NCBI RefSeq assembly: GCF_963678635.1
Contig: NW_026970825.1
Span: forward strand, 32,234 to 96,233
Source: Symsagittifera roscoffensis
Taxonomy: Eukaryota; Xenacoelomorpha; Acoela; Convolutidae
Direction of reading: 5' to 3'
DNA: 64,000 nt
This document shows positions 53,761 through 64,000 of the stretch, one piece after another. Position 1 is the stretch's first letter, and each line of letters starts with the position of its first letter. Below the pieces are notes generated by a model. The model ran no database searches. It had not been told where the DNA came from and saw nothing but the letters and a program-made list of their open reading frames with translations. Position numbers and translations under genes: made by a program.

Positions 53761-55161
53761 CATTCGAAACCTCCTAAAAGGCCCTGTAAGAACCTGTTTT
53801 TTAACCCATTTTTTTCGTACGGTAGAGTTTTTGAATAAAAAACTTGCAATTTCCCAGAAAATTTTAAACCTGCCCCTGTCTGTCTTAATATAAACGCAAA
53901 AAAATCTACAAAGTTGCTAACAAAAAAATTAGGAACTATGTATTAAAAACATCATCAAATTGTGAAACAAAAACTAAACTCTCTCAAATAAAAATAAAAC
54001 CGTTCCTGTTCATTTGAACCAACATCAAGACGCTGAGCTTAACAGTTTTAGTCATGGGTTGCAGCGTTTCTGTGAATCGAGGGATTGCTCTGCGAATGAA
54101 ATCCTTCCAATTTTCCCAGCTATTTAGAGAGTTCTTTTGAGGAACATATTGGTTCAATGACAGATCGCACATTTGTAATGACTTCGAAAACAAAAACGTA
54201 CGGCCAGATTTGAATTTTGTGTTTGTTTCGATTAACTGTGGGGCAGGATCTTTCGAAAACTCCTAAAAACTTTGTAAGAACCAGTTTTTTAATCAATTTT
54301 TTCCGTAAGGTAGTGTTTGAAAAAAAAATTTTGCATTTTATTCGGAAGCTTTACACAAAAAATTTTAAACCTACTTCTGTCTTAAAACATAGCGAAAAAA
54401 TCCACGAAGTTGCTAACACGAAAGTTACGAACTGTGTACTAAACAAAACTTCATCAATTTGTGAAATCAAAACGTAACACAATTGAATATATTTTCTTGC
54501 TTCAAATTTGTATAATATCAGGATAGATGAACCAAGGGTTCGATTTCGTAAGATTTGTCGCTGGATTCAATCAAATTTGTGCCTAGTTTAGCCTAAATTT
54601 GGAAAAATTTCCAATAATGGATTCGAAAAAAATGAGGAAGCATTAGGTGGATTCTGAACAGCAAAAAAATTATCAGAGCAAAAAACACGAGACTCTGAAA
54701 AGTACTCTGAAAAGTACTGATTTTACAAGCCAGCAACATAAATTGAAAATTAAATTGCCTTTGGATTCTAAAAAGAACAAAAAAACTTGTCAGTAGTTTT
54801 GTAAGCTTTATTGCTTGCAATTTCCTCATGTGTTTGAGGAAATTGCAAGCAAAACAGCATAGTTTTGTGATCTGTAAAAAAACTAAGATGATGTCATTAA
54901 AATTTTCAACACCGATTTATTGTTTTCATATTCAAAAATCAATTGAAACACATCTGAAAGGGTCTTATAAAAATCTATCAGTCAACACAATCCAGCCAAA
55001 AGATTTTGCCAAAAAAAAACACAAAACTCAGATTCTTCATTCTTCAGGGGTCGGAACAAATGTACACTAGTAGGTAAAAGCGCCACTGGCTCAGATATAT
55101 TGAATATAAAATGCTCTAAATAACCATATGAGACAGTCGGTTTCTACAGGGCTTGATATAC
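53761..55161 (-). repeat. Diverged older units of the same repeat
   Basis: Two diverged monomers connect the array to the parent exon. One contains an exon-like reading on the minus strand (MFSKSLQMCDLSLNQYVPQ, 53984-54193). The other (about 54220-55161) matches the intronic part of the unit, including the plus-strand string RKLYTKNFKPT. A short palindrome (TTGCTTGCAATTTCCTCA..., around 54828) lies inside. No intact exon is seen. Confidence 0.75.
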
Positions 55162-55547
55162 CTGGAGTTGTGTAGGGCAGCACAGTTTCTATGAATTTAG
55201 GGATTGCTGTGCGAATAAGATCCTTCCATTTTTCCAAATTATTCAGAGCATTCACGCGAGGAACCGATTGATTCAATGACAATTCGCACACATGTATTGA
55301 CTTTGAAAACAACAACGTAATGTTAGGTTTCAATTTTGTAATTGTTTCCATCATTTGCGCGGCGGGCCCGTTCGGTCGGGTTTGCGTCCGCTTAGCTGGA
55401 CCTCTAAACCTTTGAGAGTCGACTGGAAAATAAAGCGAGCCAGGGTGTCCGACTGTTAAATAACTTGCAGATATGTTGCACTTTTTGTGCACTTTGTTGA
55501 AGGCTTCTTTCCAAGATAGCGCATAAGAATCACCCACAAGCAGAACA
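55162..55547 (-). CDS. Acyltransferase-3/SGNH protein, SGNH block I exon
   Basis: Acceptor TTCAATTTATAG, entering in phase 2; donor GTATAT, leaving in phase 1. It opens VLLVGDSYALSWKEAF, where GDS(Y/H)A is block I of SGNH hydrolases with the nucleophilic Ser. It continues to LKPNITLLFSKSIHVCELSL and ETVLPYTTP. In OafA-type proteins the SGNH domain follows the membrane acyltransferase domain and takes part in O-acetylation of sugars. Its second half is the parent of the tandem units at 49285-53760. Confidence 0.88.
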
Positions 55548-55992
55548 CTATAAATTGAAAAATTGCAACTGAAGTTGTTTGGTGAGCCTAGAGAGCCAAA
55601 ATCAGAAATGAGCCGATGATTTTTTACGCAACTGATTTTGGCAATTTGACCTTAAAACTTTCTAAAGGCTCCAATATATACTATTTTTTTCTAATTTTAT
55701 TATGCTTGCCCAAAATACTCGACTTGCAAAAAACCCTGAAACGTAATTTTTTTAATTTTTTTTTTCAAAAGTCAGCTTGTGACGACGCATCAATATATTT
55801 TGAGCTGAGATAATTTTCATGCCTGGGACGACGAAAGTTCAGGGTCCGACTCCGGTCAGGACTTTTTCCTTTGTCAAATGGAAAGATTTTTTCTTCAAAA
55901 ATTTAAAAGTCGGCCTAACGATTGCCTGCTTGATTTTTACTTACTGTAATTGAAAATCTTTTTGAATCAACCCTGTATTTGTGCAAGTAAAT

Positions 55993-56455
55993 CAGTTCTT
56001 AGAATCTTTGTTAATTTTTGACACTAAATATTAAATTTTCAGATTTAAAATTTTAGTGCGAGTTTTATTTGAGCTTCTAAGTAGTTTTTTATTCTTTTCC
56101 TCAGTCACAAGAAAGTGAGTACAGAAGCGTTACCATATATTTGTTAACTCGCATTTACTCTGATTAAACTCTAAATTTTTAGTAGTCGAAAAAACTATCA
56201 GGCGAAATAATCAAATCTGAAAAACTGTAAAAACTTTTTCCAATATAATAATAACTACTTAGAAGCTCAAATAAAAACTCGCACTAAAATTTTAAATCTA
56301 AAAATTTAATTTAGTGTCAAAAATTAACAAGAAATGATTCTAAGAAAAGATTCTAAATAAATGATTTACTGAGGAATTACTATGTTGGAAAAATTTTTTA
56401 CAGTTTTTCAGATTTGATTATTTCGCCTGATAGTTTTTTCGACTACTAAAAATTT
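55993..56455. repeat. Interleaved inverted repeats (A-B-A'-B')
   Basis: 55993-56085 is the reverse complement, with mismatches, of 56253-56347. 56172-56243 is the reverse complement of 56386-56455. The pairs are interleaved, as at 13246-13533. It lies in an intron of the acyltransferase gene. Confidence 0.85.
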
Positions 56456-56743
56456 AGTGTGTTTTTGTATTGCAAACAATGCCCACCTCCGCTTCATCTT
56501 AATTTTAAAAAGCCTCTCTTTCGAGACGCACCGCTGACTAACTACTCTAAAAAACTTGGTTTTTTTTGATGAAACGTGAGATATTCTTCAGACGCTTTGA
56601 CGATAGCGACGAAACTCAAGGGAAGCCCGCTATTTTAAAATAAGAAATAGGGTCTTCTTTGTTATAAGGCCCAGTGATAACTGCTATATCGAGAGAGCTT
56701 TGGCACTTAAAACAGAAATGAATCCGCAACTATTGTAACAGGT

Positions 56744-56838
56744 TATCTCAAGATCTTAACCAAAAATGATGCCAAAAGACTGCCTCATAGAACCAGATTG
56801 AATATTTGAGACATGAAATCCCCAAAATTGAGGGCGTC
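56744..56838 (-). pseudogene. Partial duplicate of the end of acyltransferase exon 2
   Basis: The minus strand matches the last bases of the exon ending at 59193 and the intron after it (ATTGGCGAT...TCTCAAATATGTCAATCTG|GT). The donor GT is kept but the reading frame carries differences and a stop. It is a local duplication with no complete exon. Confidence 0.6.
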
Positions 56839-57035
56839 TGCTTCTTATCAAATGCCCGCCAAGAAATTCCCCAAAAAGTGTTTTTCAGTCAAAAAGTTTT
56901 ACCTAAATAGGGCCTTGAAGGTGTTTAAGGGAGAGGGTGGAAATTAACATGGTTGGCCTGAAAAAAGGCTGAAGCATTTGAAAAACCAACTCCCGAGAAA
57001 AACCTAGATCTGCCCCTGCTAGCAAGTAAGTTCAC

Positions 57036-57369
57036 CTGCAATTTTTGTTGATATAGGAGCATAAATTGGTCGGAGTAATCGCGTCCTTTTGCTGTAAGTC
57101 AGAAATCGATTGGTTAACATTGAGTTTCGTTTTAGCATGCATAGGTTCCAAGTTTTCAAAACTATTCGTATGCTCTCCAATAAGTAGGTTCAAAATAACA
57201 GGTTGAATTAGAGTTAGAGTCACAAAAATAAGAATAACATGTTTCGGTGAAGTGATTCGGCTGCATAATTTCTTTGTCGGTTCTTCTATGAATTTACCGA
57301 TGAGCACCGCAAAACAAAGTGAGATGAAGAAAATTGACAGAGGCCTCGCAGAGCAGAGTTTTGACAGCG
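57036..57369 (-). CDS. Acyltransferase-3/SGNH protein, last membrane helix exon
   Basis: Acceptor CTGAAATACTAG (phase 1 in), donor GTGAAC (phase 2 out). It encodes a hydrophobic helix IFFISLCFAVLIGKF directly followed by IEEPTKKL, the form of the final acyltransferase-3 helix (usually ..iE.P). A second helix VILIFVTLTLIQPVILNLLI and a hydrophilic linker to the SGNH domain follow. Phases match both neighbours. Confidence 0.85.
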
Positions 57370-57743
57370 CTAGTATTTCAGTCATTCACTTACTAAGGCC
57401 TGTTCCAAAAAACTTTTGCGATAAGGTTATAGCCAGTGTTGTGATTATGTTTTTTCATTATGTTTTGATCTTGACCTCTATGTGATAATTACGTACCGGT
57501 CAATGTTTGCCGTTCGAAGTCCAGTGGACTTCGCCTCACTAGTTGTTGTTCTTTTTAGACATCAGTCAGTTTTACTTCAATACCTTATTATAGTCTTTAA
57601 ACTTAGTTTAGTTAAATTAGATTACCAGTGGCATTGGCACACTTTTATTAGCCAATACTCTATTTTAAATCAAGTTTGCTCCAGCTGTGTTGACGGTCGT
57701 CAAAACTTGTACCGAAAAAAATCTGCACTTGATGAAATGTGAT

Positions 57744-58000
57744 AAAATGCCAGTTTGGGTTTTTCTTTGGATTTTTTAAAGTGGTTATAATGTTTTTGGC
57801 ACCTGCATTTGTATGATGATTTAAGGGTTGCGGCAAATGTCAAAAAGTTTGAAATGTCTGACAATAAAAAGACAAAAGTTTTCAAAATGCCGCTCTCCTC
57901 AACGTCAAAAATTTTCTGCGCACACATCTGCAGGTGCCGAAAAACAATAACAAAAAAGAAAACATCCAAAAAAGTGCCCAAAATGGTATTTTATCAAAAT
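57744..58000. repeat. Inverted repeat, arms about 70 bp
   Basis: 57744-57812 and 57930-58000 are imperfect reverse complements (AAAATGCCA...GGCACCTGCA and TGCAGGTGCC...GGTATTTT). It is a foldback-type intronic element; ORFs on both strands here are by-products. Confidence 0.75.
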
Positions 58001-58319
58001 TCATTAATCCATCTGCAAATGGTGCGAGACATTTGTCTCTAAAAAAGTCCTTTATTTTTGCTTTTTTTAATCGAAATAAGTTGATGTTCTTGAAAGTTCG
58101 AAGTTTAAACAATGGTTAGTTGATTTGATCAATAAAAACATCAATAGTAAGAAAATTATTTGGGACATACAGTGCTTATTTAAATTATCTGGACTAATGT
58201 AGGAAACAAACTGGCAAAAACAATAATATAATTGAAAAAAAAATCTTTTAAGTCAAATTTAACGGTTTGTTTATAAACTCCTGTCTCAATGAATTTTGAA
58301 ATCAAAATTGAAAACATAT

Positions 58320-59030
58320 TAAAAACTTTTCTTTAATTCTTATGATTTTTAGTTTTTGCTGCGTAAATTACAGAGAAACACCAAAAATTTTTAGGAAAAT
58401 CTGGTTTTCTCAGACAAAAATATCATTCAATTATAATCCAGCGCGAAAGTTCATGCGGAACGACCACCAAATATACGTAGTCATTGTATCACTCCAACAG
58501 CAAATTTTAGTGCAAATAAGCTGGTATTTCGGAGCTACATAAAAATTTCTGGGTAAAGAGATATTATAGTCATCGTTGGAAACGTTAATTTGGCCAAATT
58601 TTGCGATTTAATTGAAAATCACATGATAGAAATATTAATCTTGACAAAAATTTTGCTGCAAGACAATGCCAGTTGCTACACTTCAGAAAATTCGACAAGT
58701 TTTACCAGTTGAATGTCTTCAAGTTTTGAAAGATTGGCCCCTGTAATCTCCAGATTTGACAATTGTTGAAAATTTACGAGTTGTATGAAACAAAACATTC
58801 GTGAAAAACACCCTACAACAGTTAAAGAACTTATTTGTCAACATTTTGAAACATATTTGACAATTACTGCCGACTACATTCATCTTTCAAATCGGAGCAG
58901 TCGTAGTAGATTAAATACAGTGTTAAAAACTGTTTCCAAACCAAATACAAATTTTAATGATTTTTTAAAAATTTTAGCTGTATGTAGTGATTTTTTTCAA
59001 AATTTTACGTTTTGTTAAAAAAAGTGTTAA
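58320..59030 (+). pseudogene. Tc1/mariner transposase relic
   Basis: Broken frames on the plus strand read, in the order expected for a Tc1 catalytic domain: IWFSQTKISFNYNP, then LQDNASCYTSEN (family QQDNAPCHTA), then LKDWPP-stop-SPDLTIVENLRVV (family WP..SPDLNPIENLW). KNIREKHPTTVKEL follows in another frame. Stops and frame changes show it is dead. It lies in the intron before acyltransferase exon 3. Confidence 0.75.
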
Positions 59031-59192
59031 CTAGGTGTTAATATTATTATAGTTCTCAGTTGTTACACAGTTTTTTAGTCCGATTAAGTTAAATCAGCAC
59101 TGCATGACACAAAAGACCCCTACTTGCCGCAATAGATCATCTCTAGAATAGATCGTAACAAAAAATGGTGCCAAAACCGAGCCTCATAGGAC

Positions 59193-59741
59193 CAGATTGA
59201 CATATTTGAGACGTTAGATCGCCAATTTTAGTAACAGGCAAATGAACTAGATAGATGCCATAAGAGTATCGACCAATAAGACATAAATAGTAGCTGTGGA
59301 AGAAATATCGCTTTATTAATCCATCTTCCGCTGAAACTTCCAAAATCAGAATTAAACTAAAAGTCATTAATGATCCAATAAATCCAAGATAAAGAGACGA
59401 AACGTCCGATTTCATCAAAATAACTAATTTAATGATAATAAAATGTCCCGATAGAATATCTGCCAGATATTTGGATGACTGGTTTTTGAGGAAATTTGAA
59501 TATTTGGCATTGTTTTCCCAAATTAACACTAGAACGGAAGCAACAGCACCAGCGCAGAATTGGTAAACTCGACCTACTGTTGAGAAATAGTAAGCCATTT
59601 GGTTATAACCAGACAACTTGACATCTAGAATCACAAAACCAAATGCAGATGCGACAAAGAAGCCCAGAATATGAGGTAGTTTCTTCTGTAGTGCCAGAAC
59701 TACACACCAAAGAATGATCGGGAAAACGAGATAGTATTGCT
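59193..59741 (-). CDS. Acyltransferase-3/SGNH protein, central membrane exon
   Basis: Acceptor AATTTAAAG, phase 1 in; donor GTCCTA at 59192, phase 1 out. It starts QYYLVFPIILWCVVLAL, completing the WSLS(I/V)EEQ.Y motif begun in the previous exon. Several membrane segments follow (GFFVASAFGFVI, AGAVASVLVLIW, LGFIGSLMTFSLILIL), then IGRYSYGIYLVHLPV, the typical late acyltransferase-3 motif (SY.lYL.H.P). The domain transfers acyl groups across or at a membrane. A frame running on to 59143 after the donor meets a stop. Confidence 0.88.
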
Positions 59742-60475
59742 CTTTAAATTAATTCTATTAACTTCAGGCTGCCGGATCCTCAAATCTTAAACAAAGTACG
59801 GGGAGCACATCTTAATGGTATAAACTTTCAAAAAGACAATTTTTCAAAAAAAAAACATGATTTTGCAAACTAAGCCTTTTAATAAGTTTTGCAAAGCAGT
59901 GAAGAACAATCCCCATAGCTTTCGGATGTTGGCTTTTTAGGTGGCTTAGATAACTCGGGAAATCAAACTGATTCTAAGAAAAGGCTGGCAAAACTTTTGT
60001 TTTTTAAATGATCCTAGCCTTTATAAAAAGTCTCCTTGTGATTGGCATTCTCGATCTAATTTTGGCAAAACACATTGAGTTTCTTTTGCATCATACTGGA
60101 GGGTTAATGCACGGAGTCGCTGTTATATGAAAAGATTTTAGAATGATGTACACACAAGTTTCGTGGTTCGCAGAGTCATCATCATTGATATCTTCATTTT
60201 TTTGTTTGAAAGGCAGGATCTTGACTGAGAACAACGAAGCAACAAAGGGAGAATTTCGCTTATTTTTTTTTCGTAAAGGCTACAATGGTCACTATCTTGA
60301 GTGGCGCTTGATGGCCAGAATTTTTGGCGAAAGAGACGATTACGAAAACTAATTTTTCTATCGACTGGTATTTTTTTGCGAGATCACACGAGAACTCAAA
60401 ATTGAACCCCAAAAATGTTATGTTGCAAACATGAATCTTCAAGCTAAATTATGCAGCCTAAAGTTAATGAATTTC

Positions 60476-60733
60476 CTTCAATCGATAGAGACCAAAAATG
60501 AACTACTGGAGATTGATCGGTGCCAGCATCAGTGAAATAATCCAGTGCAATATGTAAGCCATACCAGTTTTGGCAATACAGAGCCGAGGCGATAAAACTC
60601 GGTTTGTGTTGCAAAACATACTCGGGTAATTCGAATATTTTGTAAGCAACTGCCGTTGACGTCAAAACGAAAGATGAGGCCGGAAATAATCGAATAAACC
60701 TCCGAGAGTAAAACTTGGGCAAATCAATTCCAC
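60476..60733 (-). CDS. Acyltransferase-3/SGNH protein, N-proximal exon
   Basis: Acceptor TTTGCCAATAG, reading GGIDLPKFYSRRFIRLFPAS; the Y.RR..RL.P string is the conserved acyltransferase-3 motif. It ends FWSLSIE, continued as EQYY in the next exon. The exact junction leaves an intron starting GA (GAAATT) instead of GT. An earlier N-terminal exon (first membrane helix) must lie farther right or is lost; I did not find it by 64000. Animal homologues include the nematode OAC proteins (family knowledge). Confidence 0.82.
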
Positions 60734-60749
60734 CTATTGGCAAAGTTAA

Positions 60750-63700
60750 CTATTGTTGTTCTTCACGCTACCCATGTTGACAAAAATACTTATCATACAA
60801 ATTCATGCTTTGAAAAAAATCGTTCATCAAACTACTTCAAATTTTTTTTAGACCAAGAAAATAGCACGAAAATAGCATGATAAGCATTTTCACACAGAAT
60901 TATATACCAAAAACGTAACTTTTTGAATATGGCAAAAAAGTTTTTACTTTGAAAATTTCAATTGTTGATGAAAGAGGCCTGGTTTTTAAGCCAGTTTAAG
61001 ATAACTTTCAAAACAATTCAATTGAAAAAATGCTTGTCATACAATTTTCCTCTATGAAAATTGTATGATAAGCTTTTTTTTCCATAGACTCCATATATGA
61101 AAATGTAAGAAGTTGCTCTGAAGTTGCATGGTTTAAAATCGACTCGTTTTTTATGTTCTAAGTAATAAAATAGTAAATAAGTAATAAAACATCTGTCAAC
61201 GTAATAAAATAAACCAAGTAATTAAACAGTTTTTAGAGGGAGATGAAAATTGGAAAAGAGCCTAAAACTGATTATAATTCATTTTTAATGCCAGTCTCTC
61301 AAAAAGAGAAAAATTACCGGCTATAATTTGTTTAAAATGAAGTTTTTATTCTAATTTCTTATAATTTAATTATAATTTGACAAAAACTTGTACGAAAAAA
61401 AACTTAAAAATGAGTATCCAAATGAAATCAAAAATCTTCAGTACGAGGTAGAAGATTTGCGTAAACTTGTTTTTGAATTGAATGACAGTTTGAGGAAGCA
61501 TAAAAGTTACACTCGAAAGGATAGTGTATTAACCTTAAGCCCGCGTTTTAGTGCTCGAAAATTTTTGGATCAAAACGCTGTGAAATTTGTTTTGAACATT
61601 TGAAAATCGAGTGTTTTGATTGTCGAGATTTAAAAGCAGTCCATATTGTACCAAGATGGGAGCCTCCTTCATATGGAATGATGTCTTTAGTGAGAATAGA
61701 ATTCATCAGTTGAAGCTAAAATTGAATAGTAGGGGATGTGTAGCACATTCAAGAAACTACAAAAAAGCGTTTTATGCAAAAATAGAAGGGGGAGGGAACT
61801 GTGTGTTCCATTCAAACACCAAACTGATATCGAAAAAATGGATAACCCGATAAGAAGAAGCACTTTTTGCTGAGCAGAAAAAGTAAACAAAAAAGTTAAA
61901 GCAGAAAGAAACGTAGTAAGACATTGCCTGCATAGGAAAGCAAAAAAGCAAAAACATGAAAGCAAAAACAATTTATGAGTTGAAGAAAGAAATAGGAAAA
62001 AATCAGACAAACTTTGTAAAGAGTTGCCTGCTTGAAAAAAAATTTTGTTGATCAGTTAAACAGAGCAACTGGGTTAGATTTTTTATTATCCAACTATAAA
62101 GTGTCCAAAAGTAATAATAAATTTAATTGAAGATGATGTAACTAGTTTTTTAACACACGATTGGGATTTTTTTGCCTGAAGTTTTGAAGAAAGTTTTCGA
62201 AAAAAAAATATTATTTCACCGATGAATTAAATTGTGTACAAAAAAGACTCCAAAAGTTTAACTCAAAACAAAAAAAAATAAAGATTCAAAGGACAGCTGG
62301 AAAAATTGACGAAAAAACTAGTATTTTTTCACAGATTTTGCCTAGCAACTTCTTCGAGAAATCATGAAATTATAGAAATAGGACATTTTAGCAGACAATT
62401 TCTTCAGTTTGCTTGAGTTTTTCTTTTGCCAATAATTTGAAATCCTGCAACTCCAAAAAATTCTAAGATAAACTTGCTTAAATTGTCCCGACTTCTCAAG
62501 TTTGTCTGTATACGAAAACTACACAGCTAGATTAAGTAAAAAATATTTCTGTAAAAAATATATACTGGCCTCAGTTAAGATTTAAAAGTTTTCATAACGT
62601 GGGCACGGAGAGATTAGAGAGACTACAGATTCAAACATTTATAAGATTTGAGGAAGTTTAAAAGAAAAAAAGACACCAGCAATTATTTCATAAATATGGA
62701 AACTCGAAAAATGATTTAGATAAAAAATATGCAATCAGTCACCAAAAAGTTTCTACAGCTAAAAATACAGCCATAAACTGATTTTTAATCGCTTTCAGAA
62801 ACACGGCTGAATGAGAACTCACCGGACATTGTTTTTCTATTAGAAATGTTTTAAAAATTGTGTACATGCAAAAAAGAATGGAAAAAAATAGTAGAAGTTC
62901 ATATCAATAACGGATTCAATACAAAAGTCAGAAAAACTGAAACTGATTAATCTGCGACCAATGAGATGAGAAAAAATCTGAAAAAATCTAATTGAACGTT
63001 ATGAATAAAAACACCAACGGTAAAATAATTTTCTTCTTTGATAATTCAGCTATGCAGTTTCAGCCTTGAAGCTTGAAACAATTGACAAAAGAATGTTTTG
63101 TAAAAATTTCTATATCAAAAATTTCAAAAATGAAAAAAAAAAATAATTGACTCAAATACTACAGAATTCTGGCATGTTGTACTCTGGAACGCCTATAAAT
63201 ACACATGAAACCAAATAAATCCGCTATATGTTATCACCTTGTTTTGAAATCTATTAAAGAAGAGTATCAAGTAACAAATTCAAGATCAGTAACAAAAATA
63301 CAATAAATAATTATTGTGAAAATTAAATCCAGATAGATATATCAAAATAAAAAACTCTAAATCAAATCAGCTAAAGATTAAATTTGCTTTTGCAGCCGCT
63401 AAGGGTTTTGCATACAAATAAAAACAACTTCAAACTTTCTTGTGGAAGTAGATCAAGCGTTTTTAAGCATAAACGGGGTAATCAAGAAGCTGATGAATTG
63501 ATACACTGAAAACTAAAAACATGAAAAGAGAATTATTCAATCAAAAACAAATCAGGTTACTGAGAAATCTGCTAACACTAGAACAAAACTTCTTCGAATT
63601 TAATAAAGAACCAATTGATAAAACTAAGGAGTACATAGAAATTAATTAAATGGAGAAAAAAACCTTACTTGCATAAGAATTGTGATTTGCAAAAACAGAT

Positions 63701-64000
63701 AACAGATGAATCAACTAAAATAAAAAAAATTATATGATATGATGAAAACATTAGGAAATGAATTTTCAAAACAATCAGTTGAACAATTCAATCTATCTTA
63801 CAAACAGATGAAAAATTTCTATACAACCAAAGAAGAAAAAATGGCTGAGGAGCATCTAATTTGTTGTGTAAAGAAAAGAAAAAAGCTCAACATGAGTTCA
63901 TGTTGTGGAGAAAATGAAAAAGAAAACAAAAAAAAACACTTTCAAATAATACAGAGTTTTGGAAAGTTGTACCACGGAGAGTCTATAAATACATGCGAAG
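60750..64000. other. AT-rich decayed sequence, no supported gene
   Basis: At 61385-61855 the plus strand shows coding-like strings broken by frame changes. A coiled-coil-like stretch (EYPNEIKNLQYEVEDLRKLV) is followed one frame away by CEICFEHLKIECFDCRDL and then by IVPRWEPPSYG. This looks like a dead gene or transposon. Near the right end AATA(C/A)TACAGA(A/G)TT(C/T)TGG at about 63155 and 63940 marks a diverged repeat with a period of about 786 bp. The first exon of the acyltransferase gene was looked for and not found. Confidence 0.4.

Noticed and set aside
57882..58119. Overlapping ORFs on both strands
   Set aside because: They lie in an imperfect inverted repeat, which produces matching frames on both strands.
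1..64000. CRISPR arrays, bacterial operons, rRNA genes
   Set aside because: The window is intron-rich animal DNA; direct repeats here are long satellites or duplications, and no rRNA or spacer-repeat pattern is visible.

Overview
The window is nuclear DNA of an invertebrate animal. It is AT-rich, genes are split by long repeat-filled introns, and the sequence holds a p120/delta-catenin family gene, an OafA-type acyltransferase/SGNH gene and a Ty3/gypsy-type element with an envelope-like ORF. I cannot place the species. Exons are short and introns carry most of the bases, so most genes were found by reading frames between splice sites rather than as long ORFs.

Layout. (1) 1-7796: intronic higher-order tandem repeat that runs off the left edge. 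(2) 9569-22122, plus strand: the last part of a p120/delta-catenin gene. Its exons join in consistent phase from the late armadillo repeats to a C-terminal HSWV PDZ ligand. It includes a tandemly duplicated 0-0 phase exon pair and a probable 27-nt microexon. Its introns hold a hAT-like MITE and foldback repeats. (3) 22123-27446: intergenic repeats, including a roughly 1-kb tandem duplication. (4) 27447-47656, plus strand: a three-exon gene for a protein of about 106 residues that I do not recognise. (5) 28481-47397: inserted antisense in intron 2 of that gene, an 18,917-bp LTR element with apparently identical 408-bp LTRs and a 4-bp target duplication. (6) 48313-60733, minus strand: five exons of an acyltransferase-3/SGNH gene. 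The intron before its last exon contains five 869-bp tandem units derived from its own preceding exon. (7) 60750-64000: decayed AT-rich sequence with no supported gene.

The LTR element is the most unusual part. In its own 5'-3' order it carries ORF1 (155 aa, basic), ORF2 (593 aa, Q/N-rich tail), Gag-protease-start of RT (1038 aa), the rest of RT-RNase H-integrase, two tiny membrane proteins, a 407-codon frame with no methionine codon, an 872-aa envelope-like glycoprotein, and two further ORFs (259 and 336 aa). Several ORFs overlap by only a few bases (ATGA), a virus-like gene arrangement. RT is broken by one base at an A6 run, which may be a real mutation or a consensus error. Ty3/gypsy elements with env are known (errantiviruses), but the size and the number of extra ORFs here are unusual.
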